Positions 1 through 8,669 of a stretch of 64,000 nucleotides of DNA are shown here, piece after piece. The stretch is from Streptomyces sp. Ag109_O5-1. GTDB taxonomy: Bacteria > Actinomycetota > Actinomycetes > Streptomycetales > Streptomycetaceae. The notes beneath the pieces were generated by a model. The model was not told the origin of the DNA and made no database searches. It saw nothing but the letters and a program-made list of their open reading frames with translations. Position numbers and translations under genes: made by a program. Every line of letters begins with the position of its first letter. Positions within the stretch are counted from its first letter, which is position 1. The stretch spans positions 11,036,001-11,100,000 of the forward strand of contig NZ_RKQF01000001.1 of the NCBI RefSeq assembly GCF_003814875.1, given 5' to 3'.

Positions 1-50
1 ACGGCACCGCCACCGTGATCGACGGGGGAATGAACGTGCGGCGACTGTGA
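1..50 (+). CDS. SDR-family oxidoreductase, 3' end only
   Basis: The window opens inside a gene. The third frame reads GTATVIDGGMNVRRL and then stops at 48-50. An IDGG-type ending followed by a short basic tail is the usual C-terminus of short-chain dehydrogenases/reductases (Rossmann-fold NAD(P) enzymes). Only 15 residues are visible, so substrate and role cannot be judged. Nothing shows whether it is cotranscribed with what follows; the next 350 bases hold no intact gene. Confidence 0.6.
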   Translation, partial: GTATVIDGGMNVRRL

Positions 51-407
51 GAGGGTGAATCTACCGATTTCTCCCTCTCTCGGATTATTCCAGGTGCCAC
101 TCGTACAGGCCGCTGGTCGGCGTGCGCGCCACGGTGGACTTCCCGAGGGCCAGAACAAGCGAGGCAGCGCGGCCCGCTCCCGGCGCTCGTGCCGGTCTGG
201 GAGGACGAAGGCGGACTCGTCCTCCGCGTGCAACGGCCGGCCTCCGGGCCTTGGGCCCGACTGCCGCTCACCGCCGGCGCACCCACTCGGTGGGGCAATC
301 GTGCTCACCGGCGGCGTCAGGCGCCGAGGCTCTTGGCGCCCTTGCGGGCGGCGACCGTCACCCATCGGACCGGGGCGGCCCACGTCCCTGGTGAACCCGA
401 CGTTTAC
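51..407. other. Non-coding stretch between SDR tail and IclR remnant
   Basis: No reading frame here shows a recognisable domain. The open frames on the plus strand are rich in Arg, Pro and Gly, which is typical of antisense frames in high-GC DNA. I see no strong hairpin or RNA gene. Confidence 0.5.
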
Positions 408-800
408 GTCACAAGAGAGACGGCGGCACAAGCCCTGCCCGACCGGTCCAGCGCGCGGGCAGCCCCTGCGGCGACGCCGACGATCGCCTCACCGAGGTTG
501 GTGGCGTAACCGGTTGCGGCGCACCTGGGCCAGCACCTGCTCGAAGTCCGCGGCGGTGCAGATGGTGGTGTCCGTGCGGGGCGGGAATCCGGCGGCCCTG
601 CGGGCCGCTGCCAGGGCAGGGTCGAAGGCCGCGATCGCTTTGCCGGCGCTGGAGCAGCGCGTGGGCCGGCGCGGCTTCGCCTGGCGGATGGCCGGCTTCT
701 CTTCCGCGAGGCCGCGGCTGCGCAGCATGGTCAGCAGCCGGTGCGCCGTGCTCTTGGCCACTCCGAGCCGGCGGGCGACGTCGGCCCGCCGACTCTCGGG
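408..800 (-). pseudogene. IclR-family regulator, degenerate
   Basis: Read on the minus strand, about 800 to 700 encodes the helix-turn-helix of an IclR regulator (ADVARRLGVAKSTAHRLLTM), without an N-terminal start. It then jumps to a late effector-domain piece (SSAGKAIAAFDPAL...ADFEQVLAQVRR). Most of the central ligand-binding domain is therefore missing. After about 510 the frame shifts: the continuation GYATNLGEAIVGVAAGAARAL and GRACAAVSLVT, typical of IclR C-termini, is in another frame and ends near 408. One internal deletion plus one frameshift make a functional protein very unlikely. An intact IclR regulator lies at 21410-22255. Confidence 0.75.
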
Positions 801-932
801 TTGAGGCCGGGGACTGGACAGGTGTCGCGGGTGGATGCTGCGAGCAGGCTTTTGCTTGCTGGGGCTGGTCGCGAGAATTGATCAGACCCGCGAGGGTGTG
901 GTGTTCGGGTTGGACTCGCCTAGGATCTCTGC

Positions 933-3278
933 ATGACTAGCGCCCAGGCCTCTCAACGAGGAGGGAACCGGGTCGGTCCGTCTCTGAGTCGCTTGATCGC
1001 GCGAAGGAGCGATCTCGACGTCGCACAGCGGACACTGTCGGAATCCAGGCTGCTGACCTTCGTCGGGGCAGGCGGTGTGGGTAAGACGCGACTGGCCCTG
1101 GAATTGGCCTATCGAGCTCGCAACGGCTTCCCCGACGGCGCGTGGCTGGTCCGACTGGCCGATCTGAGCATCGGTGCAGGGGGCGCGGAGGTGGAGTCCG
1201 CGGTGGTCAGCGCCTTGGACATCAATGATCAGTCCGCCACGCAGCCCCGTGAGAAGCTGCTGTCCTTCTTGAGCAACCGCAAACTGCTGCTGGTTATGGA
1301 TAACTGCGAGCACGTGCTGGATTCCGTGCGGGCGGCGGTGCCAGTCATGCTGCGCGAGGCTCCGCAGCTGCGCGTGGTGGCCACGAGCCGGGAACCCCTC
1401 GGTGTCCAGGGGGAGGTGCTGCGGCCGGTGCTGCCTCTGAGCGTGCCCGAACCGGCCACCCCGGCTGCGCAGCTGATCGCGGACGGGTCGGTGAGCCTGC
1501 TGGTGGAGCGGGCGCGTGCCGTCGATCCCGAGTTCGATGTCACCGAGGACAACGCTGAGGCCGTGGTCGAGCTGTGCCGACTGCTGGAGGGCATACCGCT
1601 GGCTATCGAGCTGGCAGCAGCGAAGATGCGAGCGCTGACCGTCGAGCAGGTGGTGGAACGGTTCGGCCGACGACTGGCGTCGTTGACCGCGCCGGATGCC
1701 GAGTCCCGATCGCGGCACGGATCACTGCGGGCGATGGTGGATTGGAGCTACCAGCTTTGCCCGCGGACCGCGCAGATCCTCTGGCGCCGTTTGTCGGTGT
1801 TTCCCGCAACCTTCGATCTTGAGCTCGCTGAAGAGGTCTGTGCTTTTGGCGAACTGCACCCCGACGACGTCGTCGATTCCATCGAGCGTCTGGTCGGGCA
1901 GTCGATTCTGCTGGCAGAGCGCGACGTCGGCACCATGCGGTACCGCATGCTCGCTCCCGTCCGTGAGATCGCGGCCGAAAACGCCGAACAGGCCGGCGAA
2001 GCGGACGAGTTGCGGCGCAGACATCGCGACGTGATGCTGCGCCGGGCCCAGTGGGTCCTCGACCAGTGGTGCGGTCCCCAGCAGGAGGCCCTGCTGGAGC
2101 GGATGCGCCTGGAGCACGCGGACCATGTCGCAGCGGTGCAGTGGAGCCTCTCCACTCCGGGGGAGGAACGAGCCGCTCTGCGCCTGATGGCACGGCTGCG
2201 CTACCACTGGCTGTCCGGAGGATTCCTCGCCGACGGCCGGACGCGCATGGAGGCGGCGCTCGCTGCGGTCACCGCGCCGTCGCCGGAGCGGGCCGAGGGC
2301 GTGTGGGTGATGATCTGGATCGCGTTGATCCAGGGGGACCACCACAGTGCCGCACGGTGGCTCAGCACACTTGCGGACCTCGCCGAGGAACTGGACGACC
2401 CCGGCGTGAAGCTGCGTGTCACCCACTGGGGAGCGCTGTGGGCGCTCTTCACCGGAGACGCAGAGACCGCGGTGCAGGGCTTGCGAACCGCTGTCGACGG
2501 ACACCGCGACCGCGGTGATCGTGAGTTGGAACTCGCCGCTCGCTATATGCTCGCCACCGCGCTCGCCTGCGCCGGCCGGGCAGCCGAGGCTGTGGAGATC
2601 AGCCGCAGCACGGTGGCGTTGTGCGAGAGGTACCGAGACAGGTCCGGCCGCGCCTTCTCCCTCTGGGCTGCGGGCCTGGCCGAGTGGACGTTGGGCCACC
2701 TGGAGGAGGCGGAGCGATCGGCCCGTGCGGCACTGCGGGTTCAACTCCCGTCCGAAGGGATCGGCGTCGCTCTGTGCACCGACCTGCTGGCCTGGGTGGC
2801 CTACGACCGTGGTGAGGTGGACCGCGCGGCCGCACTGTGCGAGGCGGCACGGCGAGTGTGGCGTTCCCTCGGCACGTCGATCGCCGCATTCGGGCCGCAG
2901 GTGTCGGAGTTCGCGGAACGCCACTGCGCCCACCGGCCCGATCTGCCGGGTTCCGGGGGTGGCGAGCTCTCCGTTCCTCTGTGGCGCCTGCGGGACGTGA
3001 TCGATCTGGCCCTGGGGGCCGAGGGGAGTACGGCCGTGGCCCGGCGCGCCGATGCCACCGAGCCGCTCACCAAGCGGGAGCTGGAGGTCGCCGCCCTGAT
3101 CGAATCCGGATTGTCCAACCGGGAGATCGCCCATCGGCTGGTGATCGCGAAGCGCACCGCCGACGGTCACGTCGAGCGGATCCTCGCCAAGCTCGGGTTC
3201 ACCTCGCGGGCCCAGATCGCCGCGTGGATGGCCCGGCGACGCGCTCAGTTCGCCGGGCGTACGGGCGGGATCGGATAG
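933..3278 (+). CDS. AfsR/LAL-like ATPase regulator with C-terminal LuxR HTH
   Basis: A 781-residue transcriptional regulator. A P-loop (GAGGVGKT, residues 45-52), a Walker B-like VMDNCEH motif near residue 125 and an ATSREPL motif show an NB-ARC/AAA-type ATPase domain. This is followed by a helical, TPR-like middle (about 350-660). A LuxR-type HTH runs from about 710 to 770 (LTKRELEVAALIESGLSNREIA). This architecture is common in actinomycetes for regulators that couple nucleotide state or ligand binding to promoter activation. The ATG at 933 is the first start and has no strong Shine-Dalgarno sequence. The gene stands alone and ends just before a bidirectional hairpin. Its targets are unknown; the adjoining ligase operon is one possibility. 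Confidence 0.85.
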   Translation: MTSAQASQRGGNRVGPSLSRLIARRSDLDVAQRTLSESRLLTFVGAGGVGKTRLALELAYRARNGFPDGAWLVRLADLSIGAGGAEVESAVVSALDINDQSATQPREKLLSFLSNRKLLLVMDNCEHVLDSVRAAVPVMLREAPQLRVVATSREPLGVQGEVLRPVLPLSVPEPATPAAQLIADGSVSLLVERARAVDPEFDVTEDNAEAVVELCRLLEGIPLAIELAAAKMRALTVEQVVERFGRRLASLTAPDAESRSRHGSLRAMVDWSYQLCPRTAQILWRRLSVFPATFDLELAEEVCAFGELHPDDVVDSIERLVGQSILLAERDVGTMRYRMLAPVREIAAENAEQAGEADELRRRHRDVMLRRAQWVLDQWCGPQQEALLERMRLEHADHVAAVQWSLSTPGEERAALRLMARLRYHWLSGGFLADGRTRMEAALAAVTAPSPERAEGVWVMIWIALIQGDHHSAARWLSTLADLAEELDDPGVKLRVTHWGALWALFTGDAETAVQGLRTAVDGHRDRGDRELELAARYMLATALACAGRAAEAVEISRSTVALCERYRDRSGRAFSLWAAGLAEWTLGHLEEAERSARAALRVQLPSEGIGVALCTDLLAWVAYDRGEVDRAAALCEAARRVWRSLGTSIAAFGPQVSEFAERHCAHRPDLPGSGGGELSVPLWRLRDVIDLALGAEGSTAVARRADATEPLTKRELEVAALIESGLSNREIAHRLVIAKRTADGHVERILAKLGFTSRAQIAAWMARRRAQFAGRTGGIG

Positions 3279-3322
3279 CGCCGACCGCACCCGGCTCCGA
3301 CCGCTGTCGCCCGTCAGACGTA

Positions 3323-3358
3323 AGGGCCTCTGAGCTGCTACAGCTGCTCAGAGGCCCT
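3323..3358. terminator. Bidirectional hairpin terminator
   Basis: The arms AGGGCCTCTGAGC and GCTCAGAGGCCCT are perfect complements around a 10-nt loop. The hairpin sits between two convergent genes (the LuxR-type regulator ending at 3278 and the acyl-CoA ligase ending at 3371), so it probably terminates both. There is no long T tract, which is usual in high-GC actinomycetes. Confidence 0.85.
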
Positions 3359-3370
3359 CATCCCGTGTCT

Positions 3371-4864
3371 TCAGACGCTGGATGCGGTGATCTCCCGCTT
3401 GAGGATCTTGCCGGTAGGCCCGGTCGGCAGGGAGTCGGTCAGCCACACGCGGCGCGGGTACTTGTACGCCGCCACCCGCTCCTTGACGAACTTCTGCAGT
3501 TCCTCCGGCGTGGCCTGCGCACCGGGGCGCAGGACGACCGCGGCGGCCACCTCCTCCCCGAGCTTGTCGTCCGGCACGCCCACGACGGCGGCCAGGGCGA
3601 CGGCGGGGTGCTCGTGCAGGACCTCTTCGATCTCGCGCGGATAGACGTTGTAGCCGCCCCGGATGATCAGGTCCTTCTTGCGGTCGACGATGTACAGGTC
3701 ACCGTCCTTGTCCCGCCGGGCCATGTCACCGGTGCGGAACCAGCCGTCGGAGATGGCCGCTGCGGTCTCCTCGGGACGGTTCCAGTAGCCCTTCATCACG
3801 TTCGGGCCGCGCACGACCAGCTCGCCCACCTGGCCAGTGGCCACTTCCTGTCCGTCGGCGTCCAGCAGCCGTACCTCGACGTCGCGGACGGGCGTCCCCA
3901 CCGAACCGGGCTTGCGCAGGCGGTCGGGGCGGCAGAAGGAGACGGCGGGGCTCGTCTCGGACAGGCCGTAGGCCTCCAACACCGTGCAGCCGAAGTGGCG
4001 CTCGAAGCCGTGCAGGATCTCCACCGGCAGCGCGGCCCCGCCCGAGATGCAGGTACGCAGGGCGGACACATCAACGTTCGCGGCAGCCGGATGCTGCAGC
4101 AGCGCCGCGTACATGGTGGGGACGCCCTCGAACACGGTGGCGCCCTCGCGAGCGAGAATGTCGAGCACAGTCTCCGCGTCGAACCGGGGGACGATCACGA
4201 GCAGAGCGCCACTCTTCACCGCGGCGTTGAGGGTGGCGGTCTGGCCGAAGATGTGGAAGAGCGGCAGGCAGCCCACCACCACGTCGTCCGAGACCATCCT
4301 GGCCAGGTCGGTGACGATGATCTCGGTGTTGTGGCGCAGGTTCGCATGGGTCAGCGAGGCGCCCTTGGGGCGGCCGGTGGTGCCGGAGGTGTAGAGCAGG
4401 ACCGCGATGTCGTCCCCGTCGACCGTGGCGACCTGCGGATCGGGCTCGTGCCGCCCGAGACGCTCGGCGAAGTCGGCGGGCTCGACGACCAGGTGCCGCA
4501 CGCCGGCGGCGGCAGCGCCCTTGTCGCCCTCACCAGGCGCCTCGTGCCACTCGAAGAGCAGCACGGCACCGCAGTCGCCCAGGTGGTAGGCGACCTCCCG
4601 CTCCTTGAGCAGCGGGTTCAGCGGCAGGACTATGCCGCCGGCGCGCAGGATGCCGTAGTAGAGGATGACGAACTCGGGTGAGCTGGGCAGCATCAGGGCC
4701 ACCCGGTCGCCGGGCCGGACCCCCTCGGCACGCAGCAGTGCGGCGGCTCGGGCGCTCGCCTCGTCCAGCTCCGCGTAGCTGATGGTCGCCGCTCCCAGCC
4801 GCAGCGCGGGGCGCTCCGGCTGTCGGGCGGCGGTCGCCACCAGGAACTCCGCGAGATTGGGCAT
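3371..4864 (-). CDS. AMP-forming acyl-CoA ligase
   Basis: A 497-residue ANL-superfamily ligase that activates a carboxylic acid with ATP and CoA. Visible motifs are the P-loop YTSGTTGRPKG (about 157-167), EAYGLSETSP, GWFRTGDMARRDKDG, the hinge motif DRKKDLIIRGGYNVYPREIEE, and the C-terminal catalytic lysine region GPTGKILKRE. Length and order are complete. The substrate is a fatty or aromatic acid and cannot be fixed from the sequence. The gene is transcribed divergently from the PucR regulator at 5018, with a palindromic site between them. It may supply acyl-CoA to the acyl-CoA dehydrogenase at 7293. Confidence 0.9.
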   Translation of the reverse strand: MPNLAEFLVATAARQPERPALRLGAATISYAELDEASARAAALLRAEGVRPGDRVALMLPSSPEFVILYYGILRAGGIVLPLNPLLKEREVAYHLGDCGAVLLFEWHEAPGEGDKGAAAAGVRHLVVEPADFAERLGRHEPDPQVATVDGDDIAVLLYTSGTTGRPKGASLTHANLRHNTEIIVTDLARMVSDDVVVGCLPLFHIFGQTATLNAAVKSGALLVIVPRFDAETVLDILAREGATVFEGVPTMYAALLQHPAAANVDVSALRTCISGGAALPVEILHGFERHFGCTVLEAYGLSETSPAVSFCRPDRLRKPGSVGTPVRDVEVRLLDADGQEVATGQVGELVVRGPNVMKGYWNRPEETAAAISDGWFRTGDMARRDKDGDLYIVDRKKDLIIRGGYNVYPREIEEVLHEHPAVALAAVVGVPDDKLGEEVAAAVVLRPGAQATPEELQKFVKERVAAYKYPRRVWLTDSLPTGPTGKILKREITASSV

Positions 4865-4977
4865 GCCTGTCTCCTCTTGCGACTACGTGCATCGCACGTC
4901 CCAGCGATGCTTGGCGGCATGCTGCCGCCCGTAATGAGGAGCGTCTATGGCGGCACATACAGCATCGCCGTGGACTA

Positions 4978-4995
4978 CTTGTTCCCAGGAACAAG
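4978..4995. promoter_or_regulatory. Palindromic operator in the ligase/PucR divergent promoter
   Basis: CTTGTTCC-CA-GGAACAAG is a perfect 8-bp inverted repeat 23 bp upstream of the PucR-type regulator start and 114 bp upstream of the divergent ligase start. Its position suggests an operator for the adjacent regulator, controlling itself and the ligase. Confidence 0.55.
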
Positions 4996-5017
4996 GACAC
5001 CACCCTAAGCTGCGGAG

Positions 5018-6181
5018 ATGGACCTCTCCGGTGTCGCTTCGGTGCTGCAGGAGCGCCTTCACGAAATCAGTGAGGCGTTGGCGGTACGCATTCGTGCCGA
5101 GGTTGATTCCTACGCCGATGATTCGGTTGTTCCCAGGGAATCGCTGCGGCTTTCCGTGGAGCGCAATGCCCGGGTCGTGCTGGCGTATTTCGCCGAGGGC
5201 AGCGAGCCCGACTCCCGCCCGGCGCGCGAGACCGGGCGGATCCGCGCCGAGCAGGGCGTCCCGCTGGTGGACGCCCTGCACGCCTACCGGATCGCGTTCG
5301 ACTCGCTCTGGGCGCACATCCTCGACGAGGCCCGGCGCCACCCCGAAGTGGCTGAGGCCCAGCTCGCAGCCGGATCCTCGGAGATCTGGATGCTCTTCGG
5401 CCGGTACGCGGAGGTGCTTGCCACCGCATACCGGGAGACCTCCACCGAGTTGAGCCGGCAGCGCGAGGCGAGACGTTCAGCACTGGTCGAGGCCCTGTGC
5501 AGGGGCGACATCACGGACCGTACCGGTCTCGATGACGCGGCGCGCCATCTCGGGCTGCCCAAGGACGGACCGTATGCGGTGGTGGTGGCCGCGGCCCTCG
5601 GGGGAGAGGAACCGTTGCCCGGGATCGAGGCGGCGTTGCGAGAGGCTCACGTGCCCTCGGCCTGGAGACTGCTGCTGGACCAGCAGATTGGTGTGCTGTC
5701 CCTCGCCGCGCCGGACGCCGAGACGCTGAGCCTCCGGACCCTGCGGCGGCGCCGCGCCCGGATGGGGATCAGCCCGCTGTTCGACTCCCTCGCCGACATC
5801 CCTCAGGCACTGCGCTTCGCACGGCTGGCCCTCGCCGGGCTGGCCGGGGAGTCGGCGGGCGTGGCCCGCTTCGACGACCATCCGCTGGCCATGGTCGTCG
5901 CGGCAGCGCCCGAGGAGGCGACACGCCTGGTGCACGTCATCCTGAAACCCGTGCTCGTCCTGCCCCCGCAGGACCGGACGCGCCTCCTGGAGACTCTCCG
6001 CCACTGGTTCGCCGCAGGTGGCCGGGCACAGGACACCGCCGAGCGGATGTTCCTGCATCCGAACACGGTCCGTTACCGGTTGCGCCGGATCGAGGAACTG
6101 ACCGGTCGCTCCCTGTCCGACCCCCGCACCCTGGCCGATCTCGGGGCGGCGCTGGAGGCCCTGCGCGTCCTTCCTCACTGA
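5018..6181 (+). CDS. PucR/CdaR-family transcriptional regulator
   Basis: A 387-residue regulator. The N-terminal half resembles the RsbRD-like sensing region seen in actinobacterial PucR proteins (VPLVDALHAYRIAFDSLWAHI near residues 75-95). The C-terminus carries the PucR-type HTH (AERMFLHPNTVRYRLRRIEEL, about 345-365) followed by a short leucine-rich tail. Members commonly sense small carboxylates or acyl compounds. Divergence from the acyl-CoA ligase gene at 3371 suggests it controls that ligase. ATG 5018 follows a GGAG closely, and no better upstream start exists. Confidence 0.85.
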   Translation: MDLSGVASVLQERLHEISEALAVRIRAEVDSYADDSVVPRESLRLSVERNARVVLAYFAEGSEPDSRPARETGRIRAEQGVPLVDALHAYRIAFDSLWAHILDEARRHPEVAEAQLAAGSSEIWMLFGRYAEVLATAYRETSTELSRQREARRSALVEALCRGDITDRTGLDDAARHLGLPKDGPYAVVVAAALGGEEPLPGIEAALREAHVPSAWRLLLDQQIGVLSLAAPDAETLSLRTLRRRRARMGISPLFDSLADIPQALRFARLALAGLAGESAGVARFDDHPLAMVVAAAPEEATRLVHVILKPVLVLPPQDRTRLLETLRHWFAAGGRAQDTAERMFLHPNTVRYRLRRIEELTGRSLSDPRTLADLGAALEALRVLPH

Positions 6182-6230
6182 TCAGGCGGTACGGGCCGGG
6201 AGCCGCGACCGGCCACCTTATGCTCCCCGC

Positions 6231-7136
6231 ATGGAGCTACGGCACATCCGCTACTTCGTCGCCGTCGCCGAGGAGTGCCACTTCGGGCGCGCCGCGGAAC
6301 GTCTGCACATCGCCCAGCCTCCGCTGTCGCAGCAGATCAAACAGCTGGAGACGGAACTCGGCGTACAACTGCTGATCCGGTCGACCCGCCGGGTCGAACT
6401 CACACCCGCCGGTGCCCGGTTCCTGGAGCGGGCGCGCGGCATCCTCGCCGCGGTGGACGCCACCGCGGACGAGGCAGGGCTCGTCGCCTCCGGCCTGGTC
6501 GGCAAAGTCGCCATCGGTTTCACCGGTTCGGCGACGTACGAGCTGCTGCCGACGGTGGCCCGCGCGCTGCGCGAGGAGTTCCCGGGGATCGAGCTGGAGC
6601 TCAAGGGGGAGATGCTGACACCACGCCAGGTGGAAGCGCTGCACGACCGGTCCCTGGACATCGCCTTCCTGCGCCCCCCGGTACGCGACCCCGAGCTGAA
6701 CGTCCTGGTGTTCCGTCGGGAACCGCTCATCGCCGTGCTGCCGGAGGGGCACGAACTCGCCGGCCGGAAGAGCGTGCCGCTGGCCGAGCTGCAGACCGAA
6801 CCGTTCATCTGTTACCCCTCCCAGCATCGATCGGTGGTGTACGACGCCGTCTTCGATGCCTGCCAGCGAGCGGGCTTCCATCCTTCGGCGGTGCAGGAGG
6901 TGGCCGAGACCTCGACTCTCGTTGCCTTTGTCGCCGGCGGGCTCGGCGTCGCGCTCGTGCCCGCCTCCGTGCGGCACCTGCACATCACGGGGGCCACATA
7001 CCGGCCCCTGTCGGGCACGACCGAGGAGGTCGAGCTGGCCGTCGCGACCCGAGCGGGTGAGGACTCCGCACTGCTCGCCCGGGTGATGCCCCGCCTGCGG
7101 TGGCTGCTGGGCGGCGGCCGACCTGCCGCCCGCTGA
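6231..7136 (+). CDS. LysR-family transcriptional regulator, CatR/BenM-like
   Basis: A 301-residue LysR regulator. The winged HTH is at residues 1-60 (MELRHIRYFVAVAEECHFGRAAERL, then LHIAQPPLSQQIKQLE), followed by a PBP2-type effector domain to about 295. The start MELRHIRYF and the overall spacing match the CatR/BenM/CbnR group, which senses cis,cis-muconate or benzoate and activates cat operons by binding T-N11-A sites. The catBAC operon lies about 6 kb downstream on the same strand, so a role there is plausible but not shown. It is not divergent from any operon, which is unusual for this group. Confidence 0.85.
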   Translation: MELRHIRYFVAVAEECHFGRAAERLHIAQPPLSQQIKQLETELGVQLLIRSTRRVELTPAGARFLERARGILAAVDATADEAGLVASGLVGKVAIGFTGSATYELLPTVARALREEFPGIELELKGEMLTPRQVEALHDRSLDIAFLRPPVRDPELNVLVFRREPLIAVLPEGHELAGRKSVPLAELQTEPFICYPSQHRSVVYDAVFDACQRAGFHPSAVQEVAETSTLVAFVAGGLGVALVPASVRHLHITGATYRPLSGTTEEVELAVATRAGEDSALLARVMPRLRWLLGGGRPAAR

Positions 7137-7209
7137 CGGCTCGGACCTGCTCTGACGTGTCGTGGGTCTCTGTACTGCCACGACGGCCGATGGGTAATCT
7201 CGCAAAAGC

Positions 7210-7217
7210 AAGCGCTT
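7210..7217. promoter_or_regulatory. Candidate promoter region of acyl-CoA dehydrogenase
   Basis: AAGCGCTT is an 8-bp palindrome embedded in a comparatively AT-rich stretch (7195-7235), about 75 bp upstream of the acyl-CoA dehydrogenase start. It could be an operator, but a palindrome this short is weak evidence. Confidence 0.3.
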
Positions 7218-7292
7218 AGTCAGATGCTTGGTCCCCTCTGTGTGCTCGCCGGTCCGCTGGTCTCCGCTGGTCGCGAGCCTTGACGAAGGAGC

Positions 7293-8456
7293 ATGTCCGT
7301 GCGCCGTACGGTATTCAACGAAGATCACGAGGCGTTCCGGGAGACCCTCCGCGCCTTCATCGAGGCCGAGGTCGTTCCGGTCCACGACGAATGGCTCGCC
7401 GCCGGCCAGGCGCCGCGCGAGTTCTACTACAAGCTCGCTGAGCTGGGCCTGTTCGGGATCACCGTGCCGGAGGAGTACGGCGGCGCGGGCGTGGACACCC
7501 ACAAGTTCGAGGCCATCCAGTACGAGGAGACGGCCCGCGCCGGTGTCTCCTTCGGCGGGTCCGGCGTCCACGTCAACCTCTGCCTGCCGTACATCAAGAT
7601 GCTCGCCACCGACGAGCAGAAGAAGCGCTACCTGCCCAAGTTCGTCTCCGGTGAGGAGATGTGGGCCATCGCGATGACCGAGCCGGGCACCGGCTCCGAC
7701 CTGGCCGGCATGAAGACCACCGCCAAGCTGAGCGAGGACGGCACGCACTACGTCCTCAACGGCGCCAAGACCTTCATCACCGGCGGTGTGCACGCCGACC
7801 GCGTCATCGTCTGCGCCCGCACCGCCGCCCCGACGGCCGAGGACCGCCGCCACGGCATCTCCCTCCTCGTGGTGGACACCAAGTCCGAGGGCTACTCGGT
7901 CGGCCGCAAGCTCGACAAGCTCGGTATGAAGACCTCCGACACCGCCGAGCTGGCCTTCGTCGACGTCAAGGTGCCCGTCGAGAACCTCCTCGGTGAGGAG
8001 AACAAGGGCTTCTACTACCTCGGCCACAACCTCGCCTCCGAGCGCTGGGGCATCGCCTACGGCGCGTACGCGCAGGCCAAGGCCGCCATCCGGTTCACCC
8101 AGCAGTACGTGCAGGATCGGGTCGTCTTCGGCAAGCCGGTCGCCACGTTCCAGAACACCAAGTTCGAGCTGGCCGCCTGCAAGGCCGAGGTGGACGCGGC
8201 CGAGGCCGTGATCGACCGCGCCACGGAGGCCCTCGACGCCGGTGAGCTGACCCCGGCCGAGGCCGCCAGCACAAAGCTCTTCTGCACCGAGGTCGCCCAC
8301 TGCGTGATCGACCGCTGCCTCCAGCTGCACGGCGGCTACGGCTACATGAACGAGTACCCGATCGCCCGCCTGTACGCCGACAACCGCGTCAACCGGATCG
8401 TCGGTGGCACCAGCGAGATCATGAAGACGATCATCGCCAAGGACATGGGTCTGTAG
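7293..8456 (+). CDS. Acyl-CoA dehydrogenase
   Basis: A 387-residue FAD enzyme that introduces a 2,3-double bond into an acyl-CoA. Family signatures are clear: VPEEYGGAG near residue 60, the flavin-binding stretch AMTEPGTGSDLAGMKTTA (about 127-145), and the C-terminal LQLHGGYGYMNEYPIARLY followed by GGTSEIMK. The DNA upstream has the AT-rich character of a promoter, and the gene is followed by a hairpin at 8475, so it is probably monocistronic. Codon use is very strongly biased to G/C-ending codons, suggesting good expression. The acyl chain specificity cannot be told. Confidence 0.92.
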   Translation: MSVRRTVFNEDHEAFRETLRAFIEAEVVPVHDEWLAAGQAPREFYYKLAELGLFGITVPEEYGGAGVDTHKFEAIQYEETARAGVSFGGSGVHVNLCLPYIKMLATDEQKKRYLPKFVSGEEMWAIAMTEPGTGSDLAGMKTTAKLSEDGTHYVLNGAKTFITGGVHADRVIVCARTAAPTAEDRRHGISLLVVDTKSEGYSVGRKLDKLGMKTSDTAELAFVDVKVPVENLLGEENKGFYYLGHNLASERWGIAYGAYAQAKAAIRFTQQYVQDRVVFGKPVATFQNTKFELAACKAEVDAAEAVIDRATEALDAGELTPAEAASTKLFCTEVAHCVIDRCLQLHGGYGYMNEYPIARLYADNRVNRIVGGTSEIMKTIIAKDMGL

Positions 8457-8474
8457 GCATCAGGCACTCCCGTC

Positions 8475-8512
8475 CCTGCTCGATCGGCTCGACGTCGGGT
8501 AGATCGAGCAGG
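8475..8512. terminator. Hairpin after acyl-CoA dehydrogenase
   Basis: CCTGCTCGATC (8475-8485) and GATCGAGCAGG (8502-8512) form a perfect 11-bp stem 18 bp after the stop codon. It separates the dehydrogenase from the phenol hydroxylase operon. Confidence 0.8.
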
Positions 8513-8669
8513 ACGTCTTCTGAACATGACGCCCCCGATATCAATCCATTAGTGACCGATATTTCACACGTCATTGCGGCGCTGTAACACTCAGAGCAAC
8601 CGCAGGCCGCGGCAGTGGCGCACCGCCCGAGCGGCCCCGCGGACGTCGGCTCGGACCAAGGAGCGCCCG

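Noticed and set aside
55..804. Long plus-strand open frame opposite the IclR remnant
   Set aside because: Composition is Arg/Pro/Gly-rich with no domain, no RBS, and it is antisense to recognisable IclR sequence.
882..1718. Long minus-strand frame over the LuxR-type regulator
   Set aside because: It is the antisense shadow of the P-loop and ATPase coding region; Gln/His/Arg-rich without domains.
6237..8330. Very long minus-strand frame of almost 700 codons
   Set aside because: It lies opposite two clear genes (LysR and acyl-CoA dehydrogenase) plus their intergenic region; high-GC antisense frames often stay open.
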